From JAHJFW01 sp964595075 (GTDB lineage Bacteria > Patescibacteriota > Patescibacteriia > 2-12-FULL-60-25), in NCBI GenBank assembly GCA_964595075.1, contig CAZQNT010000032.1, positions 1 through 12,092 on the forward strand: DNA of 12,092 nt, given 5' to 3'. Below the pieces are notes generated by a model. The model was given only the letters and a program-made list of their open reading frames with translations. It did no database searches and was not told the DNA's origin. Shown piece by piece: positions 1 to 5,527 of the stretch. Within the stretch, counting starts at the first letter, position 1. The number at the start of each line of letters is the position of its first letter. Position numbers and translations under genes: made by a program.

Positions 1-39
1 CGCGAAGGAAGCGATGATGAAAATGTACGCGTGGCGCAT
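1..39 (-). CDS. N-terminus of an unidentified exported or membrane protein, cut by the window edge
   Basis: Only 13 codons are in the window (MRHAYIFIIASFA). After a short start with Arg and His they form a hydrophobic run, as at the beginning of a signal peptide or membrane helix. The start is well supported: a strong Shine-Dalgarno AAGGAGGG lies on the minus strand at 52-45, five bases before the ATG at 39-37. The gene follows prfA in the same direction after a 95-base gap that holds no clear terminator, so it could be read from the same transcript. The strong SD contrasts with most neighbours, which have none. The function cannot be told from this fragment. Confidence 0.6.
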   Translation of the reverse strand, partial: MRHAYIFIIASFA

Positions 40-134
40 GGCCACCCTCCTTGCAAAACCCTCTTCACCGTACGCAGACCCACCATGGTTCTGGCACGAA
101 GAAGATATCAGTAAACCACTTTTTACGGTTTTTG

Positions 135-1202
135 TCAAGGAGACTCGATCTCGTCCCCCTGTTTTCCCGCTTTTATAGCGGAAATAACGGGATCCAGCTC
201 CCCGTCCAAAACCTGGGCTATATTGTGCCAAGAATGCTTGATACGATGATCGGTAATTCGGTCTTGAGGGTAATTGTAGGTTCGGATTTTTTCAGAACGG
301 TCGCCACGACCAATTTGCGACCGCCGTTCCGCTTCCAATTTGCTCCGCTTTTTCTCCTCTTCCATATCCCAAACCCGCGCGCGCAATATCTGCATGGCGC
401 GTTCCTTGTTCTGAAGCTGCGACCGTTCGTCCTGACACGAAACGACTATTCCGGACGGAACGTGCGTGATACGCACCGCGGACTTGGTGGTGTTCACGGA
501 TTGCCCGCCTTTTCCTCCTGCGCAAAAAGTGTCGATGCGAAGATCTTTTTGTTCGATAGAAACTTCCGTCTCCTCGATCTCCGGAAGAACCGCGACTGTT
601 GCCGTGGAAGTATGAATTCGTCCCTGCTTTTCCGTGGACGGCACGCGCTGAACGCGATGCACGCCTTGTTCCACCTTGAGCCGTCCGTACGCGCCGCTTC
701 CGTTGATCGCAAACACGACCTCCTTAAACCCGCCAAGCTCAGCTTGAGATTCGGACAAAAGCGACGTCTTCCATCCTCGGCGTTCCGCGTATCGCGAGTA
801 CATTCGAAAAAGATCCTGCGCAAAAAGCGCCGCCTCTTCTCCGCCTGTACCTGCGCGAATTTCCACTATCACGCTTGACGCGTCATGCGGCTCCGGCGGA
901 ACGCAAGCGATAGTAAACTCCTCTGCCGCCGCCTCGTATTCCGCGCGAACGCGCTCAATTTCCGCCTCCGCCATAACTTTAAGCTCCGCATCCTCCGAAG
1001 AAAGCGCCTGCATGGTTTCGTCGTAGGCCTGCTTAGACGACGCATATCGCTCGGCAGCGTCCGCCAAAATCTTAGCGTTCGAATAAGCGCGCGAAACATC
1101 CCGAAGTTTGTTCGAGTCTGCGAGAGTTTCCGGCGACGACACTTTTTGTTCCAGATCTGCAAGCGCGGCGCGAGCTTCTCTTACGGCGTTGGTGAGATCC
1201 AT
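135..1202 (-). CDS. prfA: Peptide chain release factor 1
   Basis: This class I release factor recognises UAA and UAG in the ribosomal A site and triggers peptidyl-tRNA hydrolysis. At 355 aa it has the family's usual length. The GGQ catalytic motif is at residues 232-234, inside GGKGGQSVNTT. The stop-codon reader is PST at 188-190, which fits the PxT of RF1 rather than the SPF of RF2. The long N-terminal helical domain (about 1-100) and the GTGGEEA segment near 118-124 are also typical. The ATG at 1202 has no Shine-Dalgarno; an AATAAT hexamer sits nine bases upstream, so the mRNA may be nearly leaderless. rpmE lies upstream on the same strand but ends in a terminator, so prfA probably has its own start of transcription, within or next to a dispersed repeat at 1223-1262. 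Confidence 0.97.
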   Translation of the reverse strand: MDLTNAVREARAALADLEQKVSSPETLADSNKLRDVSRAYSNAKILADAAERYASSKQAYDETMQALSSEDAELKVMAEAEIERVRAEYEAAAEEFTIACVPPEPHDASSVIVEIRAGTGGEEAALFAQDLFRMYSRYAERRGWKTSLLSESQAELGGFKEVVFAINGSGAYGRLKVEQGVHRVQRVPSTEKQGRIHTSTATVAVLPEIEETEVSIEQKDLRIDTFCAGGKGGQSVNTTKSAVRITHVPSGIVVSCQDERSQLQNKERAMQILRARVWDMEEEKKRSKLEAERRSQIGRGDRSEKIRTYNYPQDRITDHRIKHSWHNIAQVLDGELDPVISAIKAGKQGDEIESP

Positions 1203-1222
1203 ATTGAAGCGATTATTTTGAT

Positions 1223-1262
1223 GAGATTGCCACGCGCTTTAGACATATGCGCTCGCAATGAC
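1223..1262. repeat. Dispersed repeat of the GTCATTGCGAG...GTGGCAATCT type
   Basis: On the minus strand this reads GTCATTGCGAG, then a variable centre, then GTGGCAATCTC. The same two ends recur at 5235-5269 and, inverted, at 5295-5329. It sits between the rpmE terminator and prfA, so it forms most of the prfA leader or promoter region. Repeats of this shape are common as small dispersed palindromic elements in bacterial intergenic DNA. Confidence 0.7.
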
Positions 1263-1281
1263 ATTGTTTTATTGGAGGTAT

Positions 1282-1307
1282 AAAAAAACCGCTCCTCCGG
1301 CGGTTTT
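1282..1307 (-). terminator. Intrinsic terminator of rpmE
   Basis: A perfect 8-bp stem (1285-1292 with 1300-1307) closes a 7-base loop and, on the minus strand, runs into seven T residues. It begins 12 bases after the rpmE stop codon. It separates rpmE transcription from prfA. Confidence 0.88.
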
Positions 1308-1318
1308 ATTTTGCGTTG

Positions 1319-1627
1319 TTATTCTTCGCTGAGCTTGGTCGGCTTCTTTTGCGCCTTCTTCGCCTCTTTCTGGAGAGCGCGCTTTTCCGTCTTCGCCTTC
1401 TTGCCCAACACGTGCGACTTCGCGGCCTTGGCAGCCGTCTTTTCTTGGAACTTCTCAACGCGCCGCGCGCTGTCGATCAGCTTCTGTTTTCCGGTAAAAA
1501 ACGGGTGGCAGGACGAACAAAGCTCGATTGCGATTTCAGGCATAGTCGAACCAGCGACAATTACGTTGCCGCATGCGCATGTTATCTTTGCCGTAGGATG
1601 ATATGTCGGGTGTATGCCGGTTTTCAT
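1319..1627 (-). CDS. rpmE: Large-subunit ribosomal protein L31
   Basis: This is a zinc-type bL31 of the 50S subunit that contributes to the bridge between subunits. The N-terminal 50 residues match the family: start MKTGIHPTYH, cysteines C17, C19, C37 and C40 in a CxC...CxxC zinc ligand pattern, then HPFFTGKQK. At 102 aa it is longer than the usual 65-90 aa, because residues about 60-102 form a lysine- and alanine-rich basic tail, probably rRNA-binding or disordered. There is no Shine-Dalgarno; a good promoter ends nine bases before the ATG, which suggests a leaderless or nearly leaderless transcript. It diverges from queA and is followed by an intrinsic terminator and then prfA, a common neighbour of rpmE in bacteria. 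Confidence 0.96.
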   Translation of the reverse strand: MKTGIHPTYHPTAKITCACGNVIVAGSTMPEIAIELCSSCHPFFTGKQKLIDSARRVEKFQEKTAAKAAKSHVLGKKAKTEKRALQKEAKKAQKKPTKLSEE

Positions 1628-1636
1628 AACGGCGAT

Positions 1637-1665
1637 ACGATATCAGGAGTTGCCCGATATGGCAA
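1637..1665 (-). promoter_or_regulatory. Promoter of rpmE
   Basis: On the minus strand a -35 TTGCCA (1665-1660), a 17-bp spacer and a -10 TATCGT (1642-1637) fit a sigma-70-type promoter. The rpmE ATG follows after only nine bases, so the transcript would begin at or within about three bases of the start codon. Its -35 box lies inside the spacer of the queA promoter. Confidence 0.6.
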
Positions 1666-1678
1666 GTGCCGGTAGACT
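1650..1678 (+). promoter_or_regulatory. Promoter of queA, interlocked with that of rpmE
   Basis: A -35 TTGCCC (1650-1655), a 17-bp spacer and a -10 TAGACT (1673-1678) precede the queA ATG by 12 bases, giving an expected leader of about 5-7 bases. The -35 box sits inside the spacer of the opposing rpmE promoter, so the two polymerases could not bind together. Confidence 0.55.
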
Positions 1679-1690
1679 GGAAACCTACAA

Positions 1691-2758
1691 ATGAAAACCA
1701 CGGATTTTTCCTACAATTTGCCGCCGGAACGCATCGCCCAATCTCCGGCAGACCCGAGAGATTCCTCGCGGCTCCTTGTGTTGGATCGAGCGAGCGGGAA
1801 AATTACACACACAGTTTTTCGCGAAATCGGACGATTCCTGCGCAAGGGAGACTTGCTAGTCGTAAACGACAGCAAGGTATTCAAGGCGCGGCTGCATGCA
1901 ACCGTAGGGGCGGGCTTGTCCCGCCCTGGCTTCGTGGATCACAGGGGAGGGCGGGACAAGCCCGCCCCTACAACAATTGAAATTTTCCTCCTCCGTCCCG
2001 ACGGCAATCACTGGCTCGCTCTTGCCAAGCCGGGACGAAAAATCAAATCCGGAAACATTCTAAATTTCCAAGACGGCCAAACCGCGATCGTGAAAGAAAA
2101 GCGAGACGACGGAACCGTGGTGCTCGATTTCGAAAAATCTACGGACGAAATATTCGCATGGACCGACCGCATAGGCGAAGTCCCCCTCCCTCCGTATATT
2201 AACCAAAAACTGAGCACTGAGCACTGTGAACTGAGAACTTCCGCCTACCAAACCGTCTACGCAAACCCTCGCGGCTCAGTCGCCGCACCAACGGCAGGAT
2301 TTCACTTCACGACGGAGCTTATCGAAAAACTAAAAGCGAACGGGATTAGTTTTGCCACAGTAACTCTCCACGTCGGCCTCGGAACATTCCGCCCCATGAA
2401 AACCGATGACGTGGAGGATCACGTCATGCACGAAGAGTGGATCTGCGTCCCTGATGTTGCGCGTTCCATGTTGCGTGATGCGAAACAACGCGGCAGCCGC
2501 GTCATCGCCGTAGGAACAACGACAGTACGCTCTCTGGAGTCTGAAATCAGCCACGGCTTCACGAACATCTTTATCAAGCCGGGCTATAAATTCAAAAACA
2601 TAGACGCGCTCGTCACGAATTTTCATCTCCCGAAATCGACTCTTCTCGTCCTTGTCTCGGCTTTCGCCGGACGCGATCTCATCATAAAAGCTTACACCGA
2701 GGCGATCGAGAACAGTTACCGCTTTTATTCCTTCGGAGACGCGATGCTGATTCTGTAA
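1691..2758 (+). CDS. queA: S-adenosylmethionine:tRNA ribosyltransferase-isomerase, carrying two repeat insertions
   Basis: QueA transfers and isomerises the ribose of SAM onto 7-aminomethyl-deazaguanine in tRNA, forming epoxyqueuosine at wobble position 34. The 355-aa frame contains the family landmarks: VVNDSKVFKARL near 57-68, LPPYI at 166-170, YQTVYANPRGSVAAPTAGFH at 186-205, LHVGLGTFRP at 226-235, GTTTVRSLES, then PGYKF and TNFHLPKSTLL near the end. Two stretches look foreign: residues 72-94, encoded by a perfect palindromic repeat, and residues 173-183, encoded by tandem heptamers. Both keep the frame and fall in places where the family has variable loops, so the enzyme is probably still active. 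Without them it would be about 321 aa, somewhat short for the family. It has no clear SD. It diverges from rpmE and converges on yraN. Confidence 0.95.
   Translation: MKTTDFSYNLPPERIAQSPADPRDSSRLLVLDRASGKITHTVFREIGRFLRKGDLLVVNDSKVFKARLHATVGAGLSRPGFVDHRGGRDKPAPTTIEIFLLRPDGNHWLALAKPGRKIKSGNILNFQDGQTAIVKEKRDDGTVVLDFEKSTDEIFAWTDRIGEVPLPPYINQKLSTEHCELRTSAYQTVYANPRGSVAAPTAGFHFTTELIEKLKANGISFATVTLHVGLGTFRPMKTDDVEDHVMHEEWICVPDVARSMLRDAKQRGSRVIAVGTTTVRSLESEISHGFTNIFIKPGYKFKNIDALVTNFHLPKSTLLVLVSAFAGRDLIIKAYTEAIENSYRFYSFGDAMLIL
1904..1971. repeat. Palindromic repeat inserted in frame within queA
   Basis: Two perfect 24-base arms (1904-1927 and 1948-1971) flank a 20-base centre. The arms read GTAGGGGCGGGC...CCCGCCCT and its complement. 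The right arm with part of the centre (1940-1972) recurs at 4623-4655 with a single mismatch in 33 bases. The element encodes residues 72-94 of QueA. Its 68 bases are not a multiple of three, so a short target duplication or indel must have kept the frame. Confidence 0.9.
2209..2239. repeat. Tandem heptamer repeat inside queA
   Basis: The units ACTGAGC, ACTGAGC, ACTGTGA and ACTGAGA follow one another exactly, then a partial ACT. They encode QueA residues 173-183, between LPPYI and YQTVYA, where the family usually has a short charged linker. A related but different heptamer run lies at 4281-4307. Confidence 0.8.
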
Positions 2759-2765
2759 CTGAAAA

Positions 2766-2889
2766 AACCCCTCCTAACCTCCCCTTACAACTAGTAAAGT
2801 TAAGGGGAGTGATAAATCACAATCCTGTCCTATTCATATTATTTCCTCCCCTTAACTCAACAAGCATTAAGGGGAGGTTAGGAGGGGTT
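2766..2889. repeat. Nested inverted repeat between convergent queA and yraN
   Basis: The outer arms, 2766-2787 and 2868-2889, are perfect 22-base complements (AACCCCTCCTAACC... against its complement). A second perfect 12-base pair lies inside (2798-2809 with 2846-2857). Each half can also fold alone into a hairpin around CTCCCCTT/AAGGGGAG, so either one long hairpin or two smaller ones can form. It begins 8 bases after the queA stop and ends 5 bases before the yraN stop, so it could act as a terminator for both. The symmetry suggests a REP- or MITE-like element rather than a plain terminator. Confidence 0.85.
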
Positions 2890-2893
2890 ATAT

Positions 2894-3265
2894 TCAACCA
2901 ATGTTCTCTACGTAGTGATACTCCGGCTTCTTACCCGGCTCCGCCAAAATCGCAAGCGCGTCGATCTGGTATCGCGTCGGCGGACAACGAGACGACGCTA
3001 AATACATTTCTATCGCGCGATAAAGATGGCGCAATTTCGTAGGCGTAATCGCCTCTTCCGGATAGCCGAATTCGAGCGATCGCCGCGTTTTCACTTCGAC
3101 GAAATGAGTCACTCCGTTGCGTACGCAAATCAAATCTATCTCCCCCATCCGCGTAATCCAATTTCTCGCAACGATATCGAATCCTCGCGATTCAAAAAAC
3201 GCGGCCGCCCTGTCTTCCCCACGGTCGCCGAACCTTCGCCTTATGTCTTTGGCTTCGGGAGCCAT
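2894..3265 (-). CDS. yraN: YraN/UPF0102 family nuclease-like protein
   Basis: The 123-aa protein fits the UPF0102 family, which has an archaeal Holliday-junction-resolvase-like fold. FGDRGEDRAAAFF (12-24) begins the domain, followed by GFDIVARNW (28-36). The likely active-site residues are E17, D44 in GEIDLI, and E57 and K59 in FVEVKTR, a PD-(D/E)XK-type arrangement. The precise substrate of the family is not settled; roles in DNA processing or repair are usually suggested. The ATG at 3265 lies inside the end of the upstream membrane-protein gene (25-base overlap), which points to translational coupling. There is no SD. It ends next to the large inverted repeat shared with queA. Confidence 0.9.
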   Translation of the reverse strand: MAPEAKDIRRRFGDRGEDRAAAFFESRGFDIVARNWITRMGEIDLICVRNGVTHFVEVKTRRSLEFGYPEEAITPTKLRHLYRAIEMYLASSRCPPTRYQIDALAILAEPGKKPEYHYVENIG

Positions 3266-3664
3266 TTTTCAGCGGCTTCGCGTTCCGCGCGCTTCTTTTC
3301 TATTCCGGGGATTTCCACGAACGCGTATTTCCAAATTTGATAAGCGTACCATCCGAAAAGCGCGAGCCAGATAAGATACCAAAATCGCGCGCCGAGGACG
3401 GTTACGCGCTCGAAGTAGAACCCGTATAGAAAAAATCCGAACACGCCAAGAATTATCAAGGAATAGGAGGTCTTTACGATCAATCGCTTTACCATTTTTT
3501 CCATTCCCGCACGCATGGCAACGATTCGTCCCAGTATTCCAATGAACAAAAACGCTCCAAAAACAACGAGCAAACCGCGTTCGATTATCNNNNNNNNNNG
3601 GCTGAAACGGAACCGGCGTTGGATTAAACCAAAAAGATGGGCGAAGAAGCGGAGGAATTTCCAT
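3241..3664 (-). CDS. Small three-helix membrane protein, interrupted by an assembly gap
   Basis: Two pieces flank the 10-N gap. The 5' piece begins with ATG at 3664 and reads MEIPPLLRPSFWFNPTPVPFQ over 21 codons. The 3' piece reads IIERGLLVVFGAFLFIGILG onward to the stop at 3241. With exactly 10 unknown bases the two frames do not match; they join if the true gap is a multiple of three, so I treat them as one gene. The product would have a membrane helix at VVFGAFLFIGILG, a second at SLIILGVFGFFLYGF, a third at YLIWLALFGWYAYQIW, and a basic cytoplasmic tail. I do not recognise the function. A TATAAA at 3686-3681 could be its -10; no SD is present. It overlaps yraN downstream and follows the methyltransferase by 41 bases. 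Confidence 0.7.
3590..3599. other. Assembly gap of 10 N
   Basis: Ten unknown bases, probably a scaffolding placeholder. The coding frame on the two sides only agrees if the real length is a multiple of three, so the stated length is likely not exact. Confidence 0.95.
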
Positions 3665-3705
3665 ACGGCGGATATGTTGATTTATAAACGCGAAACACGC
3701 AAGTC

Positions 3706-4269
3706 TTAGGCCTCTTGCTCGGTTCGTTCGTAGAGCAATCCGTAATGATACGGACCTGCTTCAAATTCATCTAGGAACTTGAACGACGGCGAATCTATTA
3801 TCTTTTTTGCGGTCTCCTTATCGACTCGCTGTGCCGTCGGAGGACCTAGCGGAGTTGCTATAGTCTTCCATTCAACCATTACCATCCGTCCGCCGGGACG
3901 AGTAAGCCGAGCCATTTCGCGAACAAGTTGCGGACGATTTTGAGAAAGATAAAGATTGTTTATGAGCAAGGTCAAATCCAATAAACCGCCATCGATCCGA
4001 GTGGCGCCATAAACGTCTATATCGGACCAAACCGTTTTCACATTCATCACCTGTTCGTCTTTCGCAGTTTTATCCACTTGTTCCAAAACGCTTCGCTGTA
4101 TGTCGACCGCGTAGACGATCCCGTCGGCTCCAACGAATTGCGCCGCCGGAAACACGAAGTGCCCCAAAGCGCCGCAACCAAGATCCGCAACCTTTTGTCC
4201 TGCGCGGATACCAACGCGTTCCAATAATTTGAAAGGATTGATGAGTTCGGTGCCGCTACGCAATGACAT
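3706..4269 (-). CDS. Class I SAM-dependent methyltransferase
   Basis: The 187-aa protein has a Rossmann-type methyltransferase domain over most of its length. Motif I is VADLGCGALG (27-36), the acidic end of strand 2 is D56 in VYAVDIQ, an acidic turn is D83 in WSDID, motif IV is about 98-110 (DLTLLINNLYLSQ), and the post-motif is RPGGRMVMVEWK (124-135). The overall shape is that of UbiE-like methyltransferases, but the substrate cannot be read from the sequence. The C-terminal AGPYHYGLLYER is a likely conserved end. There is no SD; a weak -10-like GATACC sits nine bases before the ATG, within a heptamer repeat tract. It lies between two small membrane-protein genes on the same strand. Confidence 0.88.
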   Translation of the reverse strand: MSLRSGTELINPFKLLERVGIRAGQKVADLGCGALGHFVFPAAQFVGADGIVYAVDIQRSVLEQVDKTAKDEQVMNVKTVWSDIDVYGATRIDGGLLDLTLLINNLYLSQNRPQLVREMARLTRPGGRMVMVEWKTIATPLGPPTAQRVDKETAKKIIDSPSFKFLDEFEAGPYHYGLLYERTEQEA

Positions 4270-4280
4270 ATTAGGAAAGG

Positions 4281-4307
4281 TATCAGGTTACAGGTGTCAG
4301 GTTATGG
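4281..4307. repeat. Tandem heptamer repeat upstream of the methyltransferase
   Basis: Units TATCAGG, TTACAGG and TGTCAGG follow each other exactly, then a partial TTATGG. It fills most of the 54 bases between the small membrane-protein gene and the methyltransferase start and covers the possible -10 region. Period seven is the same as in the queA tract, but the unit differs. Confidence 0.65.
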
Positions 4308-4323
4308 AAAAAACTAAACAAGT

Positions 4324-4581
4324 TTAACGACCCGCTCCGAAAAGCGAGCCGAGCGTGGCGTTCAAAAACGCGTTCCACAAATTCGTCATTATCATGAATC
4401 CTATAAAACAGGCGGCGATTCCTATCAACTTGTATACCAAATTGGATCCGCCGCCTCCGAGCTTTGCGTCGGCCCACGGGATGGATCCGAAAAAATCCAT
4501 CAATTTTCGCGTCTTGATGACCATAAAAACTCCGATCGCCGCAACAACAAGCCCGATAAAAATTCGAAGTATTAATCCCAT
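4324..4581 (-). CDS. Small two-helix membrane protein
   Basis: An 85-aa protein with a first membrane helix at about residues 3-22 (LILRIFIGLVVAAIGVFMVI), a loop with FGSIPWADAKLGGGGS, and a second helix at about 53-70 (KLIGIAACFIGFMIM), ending in a short glycine-rich tail. It is of a kind often met in Patescibacteria, with no assigned role. An upstream TTG would add 13 residues, but I prefer the ATG at 4581 because a promoter ends nine bases before it and would exclude the longer form. The transcript would then be leaderless. It lies between the hydrolase and the methyltransferase on the same strand. Confidence 0.75.
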   Translation of the reverse strand: MGLILRIFIGLVVAAIGVFMVIKTRKLMDFFGSIPWADAKLGGGGSNLVYKLIGIAACFIGFMIMTNLWNAFLNATLGSLFGAGR

Positions 4582-4590
4582 ATTGAACAA

Positions 4591-4620
4591 AGTATACACT
4601 ACAAATGAGGGCGCACCCAA
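4591..4620 (-). promoter_or_regulatory. Promoter of the small membrane protein, probably leaderless
   Basis: On the minus strand, -35 TTGGGT (4620-4615), an 18-bp spacer and -10 TATACT (4596-4591). The ATG begins ten bases after the end of the -10, so transcription would start almost at the A of the start codon. Confidence 0.55.
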
Positions 4621-4622
4621 TC

Positions 4623-4655
4623 CACAGGGGAGGGCGGGACAAGCCAGCCCCTACA
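4623..4655. repeat. Half copy of the palindromic repeat found in queA
   Basis: These 33 bases match 1940-1972 with one mismatch (an A for a C). Only the right arm and part of the centre are present, so this copy is truncated and cannot fold into the full hairpin. It contains the stop codon of the hydrolase gene and so defines that protein's last residue. Confidence 0.85.
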
Positions 4656-5193
4656 CATTGCCAATAATCGCTTCCAAAACGCTCGGCAATTCTTTCGCGC
4701 CTTCGCGTTTTGTCAGGTGACCTTTGTTTTCAATTATCAGATCCGCTCCGAGTTGAGACGCCAGCCACTCCCCTTCTCGAAATGGAACGAGTATGTCGTT
4801 TTTTGAATGAACGGCCGTCCACTTTTCAGATTTAGTTTTGATAACGGAAAAATCCAACGGAGGATCAAACCATCTCTCGAGCGATTTCATGGAAACAAAA
4901 GGGCGTCCGAATCCTGACGTCAGAACGACGTGTTGAAAAGCGTCTCCTCTGTGCTCTTGCAAAAAATGCAAAAGCGCCGCGCATCCAAGCGAGTGACCCA
5001 CCAGAATCGTTTCCGCCGGATCACACTTTAAAGACCGTATGGTTTTTACCCACGTTAATTTTTCAGGATATGCCGGCCTCGGCATTTGCGGAACCAACAC
5101 CTTATTCCCACGCGACTCCAACTCCTTTTTCAACCACGGAAAATAACAATTATTCGGAAACCCCATGAACCCGTGGATCAGAATGATTGTCAT
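4651..5193 (-). CDS. RBBP9/YdeN-type alpha/beta serine hydrolase
   Basis: The 180-aa protein is a compact alpha/beta hydrolase of the RBBP9 family. It opens with ILIHGFMG (4-11), which supplies the oxyanion-hole region. The nucleophile is S68 in GHSLG (66-70), the acid is D133 in HSKNDILVP, and the histidine is H159 in NKGHLT, giving a complete triad with the expected spacing. Family members are esterases or peptidase-like enzymes whose natural substrates are mostly unknown. No signal peptide is seen, so it is probably cytoplasmic. No SD precedes the ATG; a partial dispersed repeat begins seven bases upstream. The stop codon lies in a truncated palindromic repeat, so the original C-terminus may have been altered slightly. 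Confidence 0.9.
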   Translation of the reverse strand: MTIILIHGFMGFPNNCYFPWLKKELESRGNKVLVPQMPRPAYPEKLTWVKTIRSLKCDPAETILVGHSLGCAALLHFLQEHRGDAFQHVVLTSGFGRPFVSMKSLERWFDPPLDFSVIKTKSEKWTAVHSKNDILVPFREGEWLASQLGADLIIENKGHLTKREGAKELPSVLEAIIGNV

Positions 5194-5199
5194 ATTTTT

Positions 5200-5329
5200 G
5201 TCATTGCGAGTGAAGAGAATCGACTATAGACACCGTCATTGCGAGGAGTAGCAACGACGTGGCAATCTAATCAGAGTAACAGTTTTCTCATATTTAGATT
5301 GCCACGCCACTACTGTGGCTCGCAATGAC
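5200..5329. repeat. Cluster of GTCATTGCGAG dispersed repeats, including an inverted pair
   Basis: A partial copy (5200-5210) is followed by a full 35-base copy at 5235-5269 and a 35-base copy in the opposite orientation at 5295-5329, with 25 A/T-rich bases between. The two full copies are imperfect complements, matching best at their ends (GTCATTGCGAG and GTGGCAATCTA). The cluster fills the intergenic space between the hydrolase start and tRNA-Val. Confidence 0.75.
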
Positions 5330-5399
5330 ATAAAATAGGATACTAAAGGAGATAGTGACATGTTGGAAAATATATGTCAGTATGTCGCGTATAAGACAC

Positions 5400-5476
5400 G
5401 GACGCTTAGCTCAGTTGGTTAGAGCATCTCGTTTACACCGAGAGGGTCGTAGGTTCGAATCCTACAGCGTCCACCA
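5400..5476 (+). tRNA. tRNA-Val, anticodon UAC, CCA encoded
   Basis: All arms fold. The acceptor GGACGCT (5400-5406) pairs fully with AGCGTCC (5466-5472). The D arm is GCTC/GAGC. The anticodon stem TCTCG/CGAGA holds the loop TTTACAC with anticodon TAC at 5434-5436, reading GUA valine codons. The T arm is GTAGG TTCGAAT CCTAC. The discriminator A and CCA (5474-5476) are encoded. A TATAAG hexamer at 5390-5395 may be its -10, placing transcription start almost at the mature 5' end, though no good -35 is seen. Confidence 0.97.
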
Positions 5477-5479
5477 TGT

Positions 5480-5506
5480 AAAAACCACCGCACAACGGTG
5501 GTTTTT
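5480..5506 (+). terminator. Intrinsic terminator after tRNA-Val
   Basis: A perfect 11-bp stem (5480-5490 with 5496-5506) closes a 5-base loop and ends in TTTTT. It starts four bases after the CCA. Its A-rich left arm could let it work in the other direction as well. Confidence 0.9.
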
Positions 5507-5515
5507 AATTCACTG

Positions 5516-5521
5516 TATACT
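5516..5521 (+). promoter_or_regulatory. -10 box of the 76-aa membrane protein gene
   Basis: TATACT lies six bases before the ATG at 5528 and just after the tRNA terminator. The -35 region would fall on the terminator arm (near CAACGG) and is poor. The spacing again implies a leaderless mRNA. Confidence 0.4.
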
Positions 5522-5527
5522 ACTCCC

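Noticed and set aside
51..878. Long plus-strand frame opposite prfA
   Set aside because: It is antisense to a clear release factor, has an arginine/leucine/phenylalanine-rich composition and no family features.
4259..4267. GTCATTGCG at the methyltransferase start as another dispersed-repeat copy
   Set aside because: Only nine bases match and the rest of the element is missing, so chance is enough.
5360..5422. Short frame with AAAGGAG before an ATG, running into tRNA-Val
   Set aside because: The SD and spacing are good, but the 20-codon frame ends inside the tRNA gene and has no protein-like features, so it is most likely chance or a relic.
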